A DNA stretch of 64,000 bases from Monomorium pharaonis (lineage: Eukaryota > Arthropoda > Insecta > Hymenoptera > Formicidae): positions 4,734,869-4,798,868 of the forward strand of contig NC_050477.1 in assembly GCF_013373865.1 (NCBI RefSeq), written 5' to 3'. The notes under the pieces were generated by a model. The model was not told the DNA's origin. It saw only the letters and a list, made by a program, of their open reading frames with translations, and made no database searches. Positions within the stretch are counted from its first letter, which is position 1, and each line of letters begins with the position of its first letter. Positions 24,503-37,278 of the stretch are shown here, in pieces. Position numbers and translations under genes: made by a program.

Positions 24503-24884
24503 TTGCTGCTACGTCGAGCATATTTTTGCGGGGGTAGGAGATGCAGGAGGGAGAGATGGGAACGTAGAGAGTCGGACGAGGACGAAACGTCAGTCATGGG
24601 TAGGGGAAGAAGCACGAGAGCACGGCGTTTGCGCGAGAGAGTAGAGCGGCAGCGGTAATGGGTGGGTCAGAGGGGCCAGCACGCGGAAAACATGCGCGCG
24701 CGAAAGAGAGGAGCGCGAGAGGACAGCCGAAGGGTCGAGCGAGAAGGACCTAATCTATGTACGTGTGTATGTGTGGAGGGGAAAAACGGTCGGGGAACTC
24801 GTTGGTGGTGCCTCCGGGCCTCTCCGCCGCATCCTGCATGCATGCATGTATGTATGTACGTACGTATGTGGGAGTTTATATCTG

Positions 24885-24925
24885 CGTTCGCGCGCGCGCG
24901 CGCGCGCGTGTGTGTGTGTGTGTAT
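24885..24925. repeat. Alternating CG then TG tract
   Basis: A (CG)n run passes directly into (TG)n, an alternating purine-pyrimidine stretch of about 40 bases with left-handed (Z-DNA) potential. Confidence 0.75.
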
Positions 24926-25462
24926 GTGATACGCGCGCGTGAAAGGATGTACGCGTGTCTGAGTATGGTTGTCTCCTACTCGCGTGCGCTCCCTCTTGCC
25001 GGAGGCGAGCGAGTTGGGGGAGTGAGCTGAGAACGGCTGTATCCTCTGTGTACAAACGCAGAACGCCCGCGTGTATTACGCATATGCGCTGGCCCGAGTC
25101 CGAGAGAGGGCGAGAAAGGGATGAGAAAGAGGATCCCAAAATACACACGTCTTTCTCACTTTCTCTATCCCGGTCCCTCTGCGGAAGTTGAATCGCTTCT
25201 GATCGCTCGTAAAACATACGCCGACCCTGTGCGTCCCTTCTCTCGTAACCGCTCGCCACGTCTCGCATCCGCGCATTCGACCGCACCCTCTCCGCTGGTC
25301 GTCGTTTTCCCCGGTCATCCTGTCCGCCTTGTCGGAGAGGGTTGCGCGCGACCGATCGCCAGCGAAGATAGCCGAAGGCGAACGAGCGCGCGAGAGTGGT
25401 GGCTGGATGTGGCGGAAGAGGATGGTGAGAGGACCGAGGTCGTCGCGGACGTGCTCGCTCAC

Positions 25463-25603
25463 GGGGGTGAGAGTTTCAAGTTCCACGTACCGTTCGATGT
25501 CGTCGGGGCCAAGTTTCGGGGGCCGGTTCTCGTAAACTCTCCAGCTATTGTCCTTCCAGTCATTGGGCAGGCCCGATGGTTCGGGAACGGACGCTACGAA
25601 TAA
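25463..25603 (-). CDS. Orphan coding-like exon, unknown gene
   Basis: On the minus strand an AG acceptor (GATATTAG) ends at 25604 and a donor GTGAGC starts at 25462. The 141 bases between are open in phase 0 at both ends and encode 47 residues, including VPEPSGLPNDWKDN, SWRVYENRPPKLGPDD and IERYVELETLTP. Two Trp, balanced charges and no low complexity make it look like real protein. The opposite-strand frame looks like an antisense shadow. I do not recognise the family, and no partner exon was found nearby. It may belong to a minus-strand gene with large introns, to an alternative form of the RGS gene, or to a decayed insertion. Confidence 0.35.
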
Positions 25604-28600
25604 CTAATATCAGGGTCGATAGAATGCAACTCGACTCGAGTTGCGAACTTTACCCGAAGCGTTAGATAATGGAAATTGCACCAAGAGGAACATCGATACG
25701 ATCTCGATCGGGGGGGGGGGGGAGGGAGCGTCGATATATAATGGTTTACGCAAGCTTGCGTATACATGTTATGTAACATTTTGGTCTTATCGAGATATTC
25801 TTCCGACGAGGGTAACATATGTCGAACATTAGGAGACCGGAATATTAGGTTCAGCCAGAGAATCTTCAACGCCACAGAATCTAGAGAGGGACACCCCGCG
25901 TCCCTCTCCCCTCCACCCATTTTCCGCCCTCCTTTCGTCTCGCGCGTCCCTCGTCTTTTCCCTCTCGTACGACTCCAATTTCACCGAGTCTTTTCATTCC
26001 TCCCTTCATCTCCCTGCCGATCAACGCTTCTCTCCTCGGTATTCGCCTCCTCTCGAGCCTCCGCTCGCGAGAACAGCGGTATGTTTAATTCATGCCGCGC
26101 GTTATGCACGCGAGCCGGAGACCTCCCTGTTTTTCCCCTCCCGTCGCCCTGACCCTCGTGTTTTGATTTCCCGGCACGACGACGATGAACCGGCCCGCCC
26201 TCCGCGTGCGTTCCTCCGTCTCGTCCTTCTCGGCCTTTGTTTGTCCGCGACCCTCCTCGACGTACGCAGTTGTGCGACAACCGTTCCCATTTTCTGTCGC
26301 GAGTCTGAAATTATTGCTCGCAGCCACACCGCTCTCGTCCCTCCTCTCTCCCTCTCGTACTACCTACATTGTACATTTTGGACAAAGTTCCTCCCTCGTT
26401 CTACCGGCCAGGAGGCCGTGCGGTGGAATTCAAGACTCGGAATTCAAGCTTCAGGTGGCTAAATTTTCGTTCGAGTTTGCCGCGGCAATTTAGGGAACGC
26501 ACGGAATACCGGGATGTTCTTTGATGTTAGGATATTCCGCGGATCGGTTTCCAATCGCGTGACCGAGTCGGAGAGCGGAAACCTTTGCGTGCGTGCCGTC
26601 CAATTGCGAACGAGCGAATATGCATATAATTACACGATGCGTTTGCGCTTTCTTTGCGAGCACGCCAGCGGTGGATGGTTACGCTTGTTCGCAATAGCAC
26701 TACTCTTTTCGCAACAACTCGTCGATATCTCGAGAAGGCTGGATTTTACGATTTGCTGGTATAACTTGATTAATTTTGCGATCGCTGGTATTCGTTCTCG
26801 GTCTAAATATCAGCGGCGGGAGCGCAACGCCTCTCGCTATTAATTAAAGATCAGAATTTTCGAGGACCATCGACAATTTTCCCAACTTTAGCGGCGCATA
26901 TAATGCATAATTTAAACCCCTAAATAACTTTACGCATTATCATGCAATGCGTTTGATGGAGGAGGTAGGAAGTTCCTAAGACCAGGACTTGGTATCGAAT
27001 AACATGAGTCGCAATTCTAACTGCATTAATAAGTACGTGAACTGCGATACATCATCTCTCGTCTAATATTATAAGTTTTTAACATTTAGGAAAGTGTGCT
27101 AACAGTGGCTTTTTTTTTTTTATTAGGTTGCTCTCTCGGTAACAGTGAAACGGAACGAACGGAGGGGAATTCCGGGTATAGGGGAACAAAAGTGTAACAC
27201 TAGTACACAGGTCACGAAATAATTTGCAACGCATATGATCACGTATTATCATGCAGATAGCGTCGGGTCTTTTCGGTTCAACATTATGCATGGAATCTCA
27301 TTATTGAGCGCTCTCATATATCAAAGCCTCTAATCGAAATTTCGTCAAGATAAAATTCCGTTTAAAAATAGAAACGCTCGCGTATATGTGCTCTGTATTT
27401 GCCCGGAAACGTAATGGTCCATTCGTGGGTCTATTCGATGCCCACGGTGATTGAGAGGCGGCCGTGCCACTTTAGGACATGATTTAAATCTTAATTAACG
27501 AAATTCTTGCAAATCCCGCCTGAGAGCGATCGACCGTGATCCTTCGGTAATGGGAGGCAGGGAATTAATTTTCCACCGGGTGGCTTCTCTCCTGCGCAAA
27601 ATTCGTCCGATAAGGTGAAGCGAGATAAACGCGTATGAAATTCAAATTAACTGTAAAACTCCAATTAACTGTGATTTTACGCAACTATTTATAGTCCCGG
27701 GGCGTTCCCTCTCACCTCTTCCAGCTTTAAATAATGCGGGTGACGCAACAAAAGGCCATTAGGTTTACGAGAAACGATAATATCCTGGTTTTAGTCAAGG
27801 TTTGTTTACCACGAGGCGTTTATCATAGACGCGGAAACCCCCGATGGAATCTCTCAGAGAGGTCCATCACGCTTCGCGACCAGGAAGATTAAGGATTCCC
27901 CCTTCGTCGCATTGGACGATCGAACATATCTTTCCATTTTGTCGTCATAGAAACGGCGTATGAAAGGAGATTTCGCCGATTCGGTTTTCTCCGAGAATAG
28001 CAGCAACGTTACACGCGATCGCGCCGAGAATGAGGACGATGTTATAGACAAGAAACCAAAATGACAAGAGTTCGCGATTGATGCATCTTCCGTATTGTCC
28101 GCATTAATCTTGTCAAGAGAGAAAAGGAGACACGGGGAGAAACCTTTCGCTATTCTTCTTACCAGCGAAAATCCATTTACCGAAATGGACAACGAATAGA
28201 AATTTGAAGTGGCGTGCATCGTATTTTATCTGGAATTCATAGGCAAAAGCCGCACAGTTTGTATTGAATTACACCTCGTAAAGCTCGCTCTACCGCGTAT
28301 CGCCCACCTTCTCGGGAAGTCGTAATTTCGGCGGAATAAAATGGCGTAACCGTAGCTGCGACATGATCGGCCGTAAAGCGCCGCTGAGAATTGTCATAAC
28401 GCCGTCGCCCGGATACGATCGCGGGGGATGCGCGCATCCGCTCGGATTTTCTCGCGCTTGACCCATTTTTGTCCCCGGCTCCCGAAGAACGCGCGTGTAC
28501 CGGGTATTATTATTTCTTCGGAATTTCATTAATTCCCACCTTCGTCAGATTTTCCCAATGGTTTCCTTCGGCGCATTGCCCTCGCGCTTCCTTTCTCCCT

Positions 28601-28725
28601 TTCGCTTCGCCGATATCACATTTTCATATTTTCTTTTTCTTAATCCCGTTCGATTTACAGCCGCGTTCGATGTACAGTATTATTCATGGGATTTCATGAA
28701 CTGTTTGCAGGTACTGCATTTTAAT

Positions 28726-28956
28726 TACACTGAGATAAAAAAAAGTTGTTGATTTGACTATATAAATTTTTCAACTTGATTAAACTCCTTTAATTCAACT
28801 ATTTGTGTATTTTAGTCAAATATATAAATACTTAAATTGAAGTTCAAGTATTTTATGTATTTGAGTTAATTTACGTAAATACTTGAACTGGGGAAATTTA
28901 ATCTAGTTGAAAAATTTAGTCAGTCATCAATTTAACAACACTTTTTCCTCAGTGTA
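28726..28956. mobile_element. MITE-like inverted-repeat element (CACTGAG ends)
   Basis: The ends read TACACTGAG and CTCAGTGTA, with arms of about 60 bases that are imperfect reverse complements (left ...GTTGTTGATTTGACTA..., right ...GTCAATTTAACAAC-like). An AT-rich core contains internal near-palindromes around ACTTGAA. At 231 bp it has no coding capacity. A TA at each end fits a Tc1/mariner-type target site. Confidence 0.6.
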
Positions 28957-31900
28957 CAGCGATACTGATGAATGGTGAAACTCATCGAGTTCAGTTTCAA
29001 TCCTTAAGCCATTACATTCGTTTTGAATCGATGAAATTTGTAGACACAAAATTAGCTATCCACCAGTATGGCTTGTGATTGTCATCTGTTAAATACACTA
29101 TCTACATAAAGTCCTACATTTTGTCACATTTGAAAAAATTTATACTTAACGATAGACGCAATACGTTAGCATCGACCGTGCGCCACTAGAAACTTATTCG
29201 TTCGACTATCATTTGTCACCCAGTTTCCCATCATTAGGGGTCGTATATTACGTAATCGGTCCTTTTCCCGAGAGTGACAACAGATTATCGCAAAAACATT
29301 TGTAAAATATAATCGCGATCAAAGTTGCTCGCGCGAAAAATACGGATAATATATCATTCGCATTTTTCGCGCTCCTTTCAAATTTTATTTAACGCTGCAC
29401 AAAGTGCTCCAATTAAATTTAAATCGTTGTTGTATCGGAGGTTGCAGTATCATTTCCCGCAGGCGAGCGGGAACCGTAATGACACGCAACAAAACGTGGC
29501 ATTATGTACCGGCGCGGTACCGAGATGTCACAATACGGACACGCGGAAGCGCAATAACGGCCTTTTGAATTTACTTCCGGAACGGAAACGCACCAGCTGC
29601 ACCGAACGGGACGCGAGTTGGGAATTGGAACGAAGGAGAGAAAAAAAAGCATATCAAAGCGAATGCAAACGCGCAGAAATAAATTTATAGAACGGACGCA
29701 CGTAAGAAAGGCGGGTTCTTTCCCCTCCCCCCCCCTCCCCCCAAGAAGATCTGACGTAACTCGACATTGTAAGTCGCGGCGATAAATCTCGTGAGAGAAA
29801 AATAATCGGAAACTTCGAGACCACCACTCTCGCCGAGTTGGCCGGCGGATTAGAAAGCTACGCACACTATAACGCTATACGCTTGCGTTCTGTTGTAACG
29901 CGTGCTCCAGTTTGTTCCATTTCGCTCGGCGTGCGCGCGAGCGAGGAATGGAAATCGACCGCGATAACGATCCTATTCGCCGGCCGGCCGGTATACGCCG
30001 GTCACTTCCTCGGGTACGTTTCACGTTCCTAGGCAGCCCTTAATAAATTATGCGCGAACTGGAACTGGATAGAAATCGGGACAACTATATCGGGGTATAG
30101 CCGGCGCGGCGCGCGCGTGATCGATTAAAAGTAGAGAAAGCCGGGAGCCTGAGAGTCTCTCGGTCGCGCCGTACGCGTCATGCGTGCGCCCCGCGGTTTT
30201 CGGCTACGAGGGACGGGAGGACGGGAGGCGATCCTTCGGGCTTCCGTTTCGAAAAAAAAAAAAATGGGCAAATATTTTCAACGTCGGTTCATCGAGCCCC
30301 GGGTGCTCGAAACGTCTGAAACGTACGAAAGCCCTCAGCGGCTGTAGAGACTCACCCGGCCCGGAATAATGCATGTCTTTATCTATCGCGCTATAGCCTT
30401 ACGCAAGCCCGCGATTTATATTCGAGGCTTTTCGTTCGCGACAAGCGCGATTAGCCTTATCAGATATCTCCCCGACCCGCGACGCCGACAGCGAGTTGTC
30501 AGATCGTATTTCTCGGTCTCCTCAAGCCGGTCGCCATTTTCATACGTCTTGTACTGTCGCGCATTCTTATTACCGTCGCCATCGGTAAGCCGCTTTTTGC
30601 ACGCGTCTTACGATTCACGCGCGGAAATTTAATTAAGACCCCTCTCTCGGTCGCGGCTTGAGGTCGGTACCGTGTTTATTATCAATAAATGCAACGCGGC
30701 GCCCGATCGGTTCTCGTTTATTTAAAGCCAATTAGGTTCCGAGTCAATTAGGTGTTTGTTCGAAAATTGAAGGGGATGGGGGCGAAACTTTAGCCGGAGA
30801 GGAGCGCGCGCGCGAGAGAGTTCGCCCCCGCTCCCAGGGGTTAATTCACTTGTCGCTCGCAGGACGTATAATAACGTAGATGGAACATCGGCGGTGACTT
30901 TTAGCGCAATTACGATAGAGCGAGGCTGGAAGAGACCCCGCATCGCCTTTTACTATCGATTCTGCCGGCGTCGTTTCCGCGGAGCGTGTCCGCCGGCTCG
31001 TCTCTCTTCTGACCTTTCACAAGTTACGTGCTAACAATACCCCCGGAGTTGCCGGTCGAATTCCAAAGAACGCGAAGGCCTTTCGCTCCTGGAAGAGCGT
31101 AGCTTCGCGCGAAGAAGAGGCCACGGACGTTCTCTTGCTCTTTCTCTTGCTCCCGGAAACTTCATTACCGCGCTACGTGCAATTTATTTCGATCTCACTC
31201 TGGTAATTTAGAAAGAGGAAAGAGACAAAGGGGTTTGTGTATAAGGGGGATAACAATCGGTAAACTTATCGAGTTTTGTAAACACATGCGTCAGAGAGGG
31301 ATTTCTTCCGAGAAGAGGTTAAGATCTTTGAATCATCAATTGTCAACTTGCAATCTTACACGCGTCACACTTACTGAGAAATCGCAAGATCTCTCTCTCT
31401 CTCTCTCTCTCGTTATCTTTTCTTAATCGAGCTGGCGTTGCGAGTTTCGGATGAAAAATTTCCAATCTTTTTTCTTTGCTACCCTCTTGCGCTTTTCTAA
31501 CTGCGAGCTGAGAAGCGGACCGATTTTTGAGATAATATTGTTCGAAAGAAGTGTTGATTATCATAATATTACAAAAGGGAAGCGGTCCGCGTTCGTACCA
31601 GATTAACGTCGCATACCAAAGGGAATAGCCATTAATGAAGTAGCAATATTTTTCCGTTGAACTCTATCGGCAAATTGCTCCAGACGTATTTGTTTTATAA
31701 TCACGTCTCCCGTCTCCATCTAGCCGGCACGTGTCTTTCGACACGTGCAGGCAGCATGCGGCACAGAATGCATCATCTTTTTTTGTAGGCCCACAGTCAA
31801 CGAATTATTGCAGCGCGGGTTTGCAACCTTAACGACGTCGGTTTTTCGCGCGACCATTCATTTTCATCTGCTATCTCGTACGTATGCGTTTTCTGCAAGA

Positions 31901-34115
31901 AATACAGCAAAGAAATATTTGAACTGATCGTTGACTTTCAAATCGCCGTTATTATCTCCAGTCGTAATTAATCCGTCGATCGACAGGGCTGCACTTGTAA
32001 TTAGAAAACGCGATTATTCCGTGACACCCTATATATACGAGATGATAATTAAAGAAATATCTCTCGTTTCGATTGGCGACTACCGGATATTAATGAATCC
32101 GCTCGACTGGAAACTTGTTATCTGCCTGGTTAATTACTCTTATCATTGATTCCTTTTTAATGCTCCCGATGTATATTTATACACTTTCGAATCCTGTCAG
32201 AGCACGACCCAGGTTGATACATTTAATTTTCTCTAAGCTAATATAGCGTGAAGAGAGAGAGACGGACTTTTTTATTATTTGTTATCAAGAGTGTCGTTTC
32301 TTTCTCGTTTCGAGAAATCACTCTTCAGATTTTGTTGTTTTTTTTTTTCGAAAGTAAGTTTGCGCTCAAAGTCACTTGGAGACGATCTCTTAACGGATCC
32401 GGAAATGCGAGACCCTTAAAATTTTATCGTACGTCCTGATATCGAATCGATACGATATCCGAGCCGCACGCCGTGTCGGAAATGGGTATATAGAATCGTT
32501 AGAGCGTCCGAAATAGCTGCGGGAAGTGGGAATTAGAACGTCCGAGCGCACGAGTACGTGCAAATCGATTCGCGCCTCGATAGAGAGCAACGGAGAATCC
32601 GAGAGGGAGACCTCGACGATGAATCCGATCGGCGAATTCTTCCTGTTCCTCTCCCGTACTTAATCTATACCCGAACGTGCGAACACAGCCGGTCACGTTT
32701 CCGCGAGAGGCGCGCGGAATTACGGCAGGTCGCATCCGTCAACGACGGCAGACGCGAACGATGAGCGTAATTAACGTCGTCGTCGTCGAGGGGTTAAGTG
32801 GCCGCGGGCCTAATAAGCGTCGACAAATGGGCGAAATTATGGACGGAATATCCGAGCAATTGCGACGAATTACGAGCAACGCTCTCCGAGAGAGTCTCCG
32901 ACGTCTCCCACGCGCGACAACAACGGGCACCGAGATCTGGGGCGCGCAGCTGCCCGGTTTTCCCGGGAAAACTCTCGCCTCTCGGGCACACGTCGTCGTT
33001 TCCTCTTCCCTTCCTTTTTTTTTTTATTTTTCATTATTCGAGGGCTCGAGAAGGGAGAGGGCGCAGAGATGAGGCTCGCTCTTCGCGGGAACCGCGTGGC
33101 GAATTTAAAAAAAAAAAAAAAAAGAAAGAAAGAATCGTCCCGCGTGGTCGCGCGCTTTCGCCGCTTTCGCGGCTTCGCGTCGCGTGCGGCTTATCGTCGC
33201 GCGGACGGCAGAGTATTCGCGGTATACGATAAATCACCGGGTAGGTTTCCGCGTAGCGACGTTTACGAGTTAACCTTGTTATCCTGTCCTGGTGCCGAGC
33301 CAAATTGACCTCGTTTCGATTTCGCCGTTTCTTTTCATTTCAATACACGCCGGGCCGGATCACGGTCACGCGCGTGCATCGCGCGACAATCGCGATCGCG
33401 GTGAAACGCGATCGCGCGACGACGACGACGACGACGACGACAACCACGACGGGGTCACACCGTGCGCGTCACACAGGCACATGTCAAGGTATACATGTAT
33501 ACTCTGTATACGGGAAACGAAAGCCGTCCTCCGCGATCCGTAAAGGAAGTCGCGGCGGGGTCGCCGTTCCGGGCTGCTGTCAAAGGCTCTGCCCGCTTCC
33601 TTACGAGGACGACGAGGAGGAGGAGGAGGTGGAGGACGCGCGAGAAAACGGACGAGAATCGCCGCGGGGGCCCCGGTGCGAGGGGCACCCGGAATAGCGG
33701 GAAATTAGAGCGGCATAGAGCAGCGCTGCAGCTACTATCGATCGCGCGCCCGGCTCGGAGAGGAGGAAGGTCTCTCGCGTCTCTGATTTAGCGGCGCGAG
33801 ATCTCTCAAGCCAGCACCAAATTATGCGCGATTCATGGTGATTCGCTCTTTGAGTTCGCTCGAAGAAAAATAAAGGAGTACTCTGCCGGGGCGAACGACG
33901 AATGCCGCGCTCGACGAACGTGTCCGCGCGCGGTATTCACGACTTTTTTATTCACGGATATATAGCGAAATATATGAATCTCTCACGGGGTGTCTCGAGG
34001 CGAAAGGGAAGAAAAGGCACGTGCAAATTCCGAGGGGAAAACGCCGAGACTAGTTTTCGCCACCTGATGTAAATTGATTTCAAACTCGGTCTATTTTACC
34101 TCTTGCTCTTTTTCC

Positions 34116-34166
34116 ATATAATTCTCTAGAAAATATAATTCTCTAGAAAATATAATTCTCTAGAAA
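34116..34166. repeat. 17-bp tandem repeat x3
   Basis: ATATAATTCTCTAGAAA is repeated three times exactly. Each unit holds the palindrome TCTAGA. Confidence 0.9.
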
Positions 34167-34640
34167 ATATCGGGGAGTAAGTTAAACGTCGAGTTTAAAG
34201 TTAACACCCGCGGTGTAATTTTAAGCCCGGCGTCCAACTTATCTTCCAACATTTTCTATTTCTGAGAATTAGAAGAGGACGGAGGGTAAACCGAGTTTCA
34301 AGTTAATCTACGGCCGATTATCACGACGCGAATGGAAACCGCGCTACGGCGATCGATCGATCGTTACTATTAAAAGTATCCCGCGGCCGGCCCGGAGGGG
34401 GTGTTAAACGGCCGACAAGCGCGAGCCAGCCCGAGATCGTCCCGATTATCTCGCGCGACGTTACGCGAATAATAGCGGGGAGGGGGGGATCGACAATTGA
34501 CCGGTATATAGATATACGCGAGCGGCCCGATAGCTCGCGGGTGGGATTTACAGAGCGGCCAACGTCGACCTACACCCACGCCCTGACGCTTGTCCGCATG
34601 CCGCGACAACGAGTCACGATCACGCGAGGTGAATTCGATC

Positions 34641-34691
34641 GGACGGATCGGACGGACGGACGGACGGACGGACGGACGGACGGACGGACGG
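34641..34691. repeat. (CGGA)n tetranucleotide repeat
   Basis: About twelve CGGA units, slightly interrupted at the left end. Confidence 0.9.
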
Positions 34692-35350
34692 CGGCGAAGA
34701 TCGCGGATTCAGATTGGGTGTCCGTTATAACCGTCGACCCTGCGTGTTACCATCGCGAACGCGTGATTGACGGCGGCGAAAGTGATTTGATCGGAGCCGA
34801 AACTAGGCGCTCTGTGGCGCGCACACGACGAAAGAAAGATATTAGATATCGGGAATAGAAGTCTCACGGGAACACTCTGAGTACAAGCTACTGCTTGTAA
34901 ACTTGTTATTTACCTGTAGCGTTTTTTTAATGTCTAATATCTCATTCGTTGCGCTTTACGTCACTTGCCGCGGTATTTAATTTTTCGGAAGGAGGACCGC
35001 TCTGTGTTTACCGTCGACTCGGAGAATATTGTAACGTACGTTCGTAACACCTGGTCCCCCCTATAACACCGACGGCATAACGAGGCGGCGTTTTTGCGGG
35101 GATTTATGCGGGCACAAAGGCACATCTCTCTCCCGTTTTTCCCGGGAGCTCAGCTACGAAGCAGCTGAGAGAGATCTACGCCGCTCGTGGGCAAGATCTC
35201 TCTCTCTCTCTCTCTCAAGATATTCCTGACATCACGCATTGCAACGGCATTTTTATGCATGCAGAACAGAAGTGGAGCGTGTTGCGTCATCCGTGCGAGA
35301 GAGGTGATGAGCGGCGAATACTTGTAATAATCGCGTAATATTCCTCCGCG

Positions 35351-35391
35351 CGTAATGAGATAAACGTAATGAGATAAACGTAATGAGATAA
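35351..35391. repeat. 14-bp tandem repeat x3
   Basis: CGTAATGAGATAAA repeated three times, the last copy one base short. Confidence 0.9.
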
Positions 35392-35780
35392 CGCGCGAAA
35401 CACAAGCGCACGTCGGAGCACTCAAAGTCATACGCGTGGTTTCTGATTATCTATCGATAAACAAAGAAATATTTGCGAAATTGAGATCTTTCAAAGTAAA
35501 TGTCCCGGTAAACCGAATGTGTCGATTTGGTGATTCAACGTCGATTCCATCATCATTTTTTCCTGTCATAATGATGCTGAGATAAGACTATTGAATTTTT
35601 TAAACGATTTACTATATAAAATAATGTAATTATTTATTATTATATGAAATATGAAATACCAAATGATATTAATGTATACAAAAAAAAATTTATTATTTCA
35701 AAAATAATGAAATCAATATCCGGATAAAACGAATCTGAAACTTGTTTTTAATGTCCTAAATATTTGTTCTTAATTGCGTT

Positions 35781-36252
35781 GTAGTTAGGATTGAGTAAAC
35801 TAATGTATTTTTTAATCAAATTAAGTTAAAGTTTTGCAATGACAAAATTAATTTAATCACATTAAAATTTAGTTACACGAAAAAACTAACTCGGTTAACA
35901 GTTACATAAAAATTAAAATAATTAAAAAGTTAATTTAATTGTATTATTCTAATTAAAAAAACAATAATATAAATTGAATCATCAAATAAATTGAACATTT
36001 TATTTGTACAAATTAAGTTTACACGAAACAATGAAGTAATATTCTTTTCTACGTGAAAATGTATTTCTTTCCATTATGGTTTTATGTAGCAAATTTTAAA
36101 CTTGGGAAAGAAAATTAATACAATTAAAAATTTGTGTTTTAAAAACTTAACTAGTTAAAACTAGTTAAAACCAAAAGTTATTCGCTCTTTAATTTTATTA
36201 TTTAACTTTCAACTTTTTAACACTACAGTTACCACCCAACCCTAATTGTAGT
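35781..36252. mobile_element. MITE-like inverted-repeat element (TTAGGNTTG ends)
   Basis: The left end contains GTAGTTAGGATTGAGT. The right end, read in reverse complement, contains ACTACAATTAGGGTTGGGTGG, then GTAACT. Between them is an AT-rich core dense in AGTTAA/TTAACT units. There is no coding capacity. The layout fits a non-autonomous DNA transposon. Confidence 0.5.
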
Positions 36253-36799
36253 TGTATTATTCGTACTGGTTATAGAATAAAAATACAAACAAGTTGTCTC
36301 GACAAAAAAATATATATTTAAGATTAATAATGACAGTTTCCAATAGTCAGTATACATATTCGATATGTTGGGATATTTATCTTCCGATACCCGGGAACAG
36401 TTTATAGAAGTTCAACGATCGGAACGAAAACACACGAAATATGTCCAACGAATTCAAATTACATTATATACACAGTCGATTTGTATATACAAATTCGATA
36501 ACGCCGAATAGAGCTACCGGTCGCGTATCGAGGCATGAGTATCCCGTGAATGTATCTAATCTAAAAACCGCCGCAGCAGAGAGGAGGAGAAGAGTCTCTC
36601 GCGCGCTGGACGAACGGACGGGGGCATCCGGGGCGTGCGGTGCGAGCGAGAGTCTCGCCGACGAGGACGACGCCACCGCCGTCCGTCCGGCCGCGCCGTT
36701 AAAACCGTGCACGCCGCGCGCGGCGTCTCAGTCGCAGCATCGCGCGCGCGCCGTGAACGCGAGTATTACGCGCGCGCTTCTCACCGACTAACGTGCACC

Positions 36800-37278
36800 G
36801 ACGTGCAGCACACGGTTACGTATATCGTATACACGGAATACGCTTCGCTGTCGCGTGCGCGCGCCGTGCGCGTCCGCTACTACCAGGCGAGGGAGCGTGC
36901 GATAACCCGCGCTCGCTCGAACGAGCCAACGGATCCTGCCGTCACACGGGGTGCCGTTGGGGTTGAGGTTGAGGTTGAGGTTAGGGACGTCGTTGTCCGC
37001 GTGTGTATGCGCGTGTGTGTGTATATTCGCGGTTTGCGCGGAGGATCCGCACACGCACGCACGCACGCACGCACGCACGTCGGTGACTGGAGCAGACTGC
37101 GCTCACGGTCGCGACTGTCAGTTTCACATTCAACTAGCGGAGGAACCCCGGGGCGAGTCTAAATGGCGTAACGACGACGCTCGTGGACGTGGACAACGTG
37201 TTGGAGAAAGAGAGAGAGAGAGAGAGAGAGAGGCTCCGGAAGAAAGGAGTTAGGTCTCTCGCGCACGAGTGACGTAAG
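36800..37278 (+). other. Candidate 5'UTR exon and promoter of the MICAL-like gene
   Basis: A CpG-rich block with short repeats (GTTGAG x3 near 36963-36980, an ACGC repeat at 37051-37079, GA at 37206-37232) ends in GACGTAAG|GTGAGT at 37278/37279, a very strong donor. The next plus-strand acceptor that leads to a start codon is at 45634. The left boundary is a guess. An upstream start elsewhere cannot be excluded. Confidence 0.4.
37051..37079. repeat. (ACGC)n tetranucleotide repeat
   Basis: About seven tandem ACGC units in the promoter-like block. Confidence 0.85.

Larger units (their letters stand above)
16678..25462. other. Gene-poor spacer upstream of the RGS7-like gene
   Basis: No exon with recognisable content. 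It contains a 10-bp perfect hairpin at 19976-20002, a CT run at 20792-20848, and a GC-rich block (23100-25100) with GAGC repeats near 24025-24060, CT and trinucleotide repeats and alternating CG/TG. The GC-rich block is a plausible promoter region, for example for upstream 5'UTR exons of the RGS gene on the minus strand, but no start site can be shown. Confidence 0.4.
25604..36799. other. Gene-poor spacer between the RGS7-like and MICAL-like genes
   Basis: No supported gene. It contains two inverted-repeat elements (28726-28956, 35781-36252), a 17-bp tandem repeat (34116-34166), a 14-bp tandem repeat (35351-35391) and a CGGA repeat (34641-34691). Several open frames near 32700-33230 are CpG-rich and unsupported by splice sites or domains. 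Confidence 0.4.

Noticed and set aside
24237..24644. Open frame with long His/Arg runs (plus) and a matching poly-Gly frame (minus)
   Set aside because: Both are produced by the degenerate CCN/CAC trinucleotide repeat. No domain or splice support.
25121..25603. 160-codon plus-strand open frame
   Set aside because: It overlaps the minus-strand candidate exon, whose peptide looks more natural and has splice sites on both sides.
32677..33232. Two overlapping plus-strand open frames with fairly protein-like stretches
   Set aside because: The frames compete with each other, end in poly-A/poly-Lys, and show no matching splice sites. CpG-rich sequence has few stops by composition.
36963..36984. 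GGTTGA/GGTTAGGG units, considered as a telomere-like repeat
   Set aside because: Only three to four imperfect units inside a promoter-like block. Too short and too degenerate for an interstitial telomere tract.
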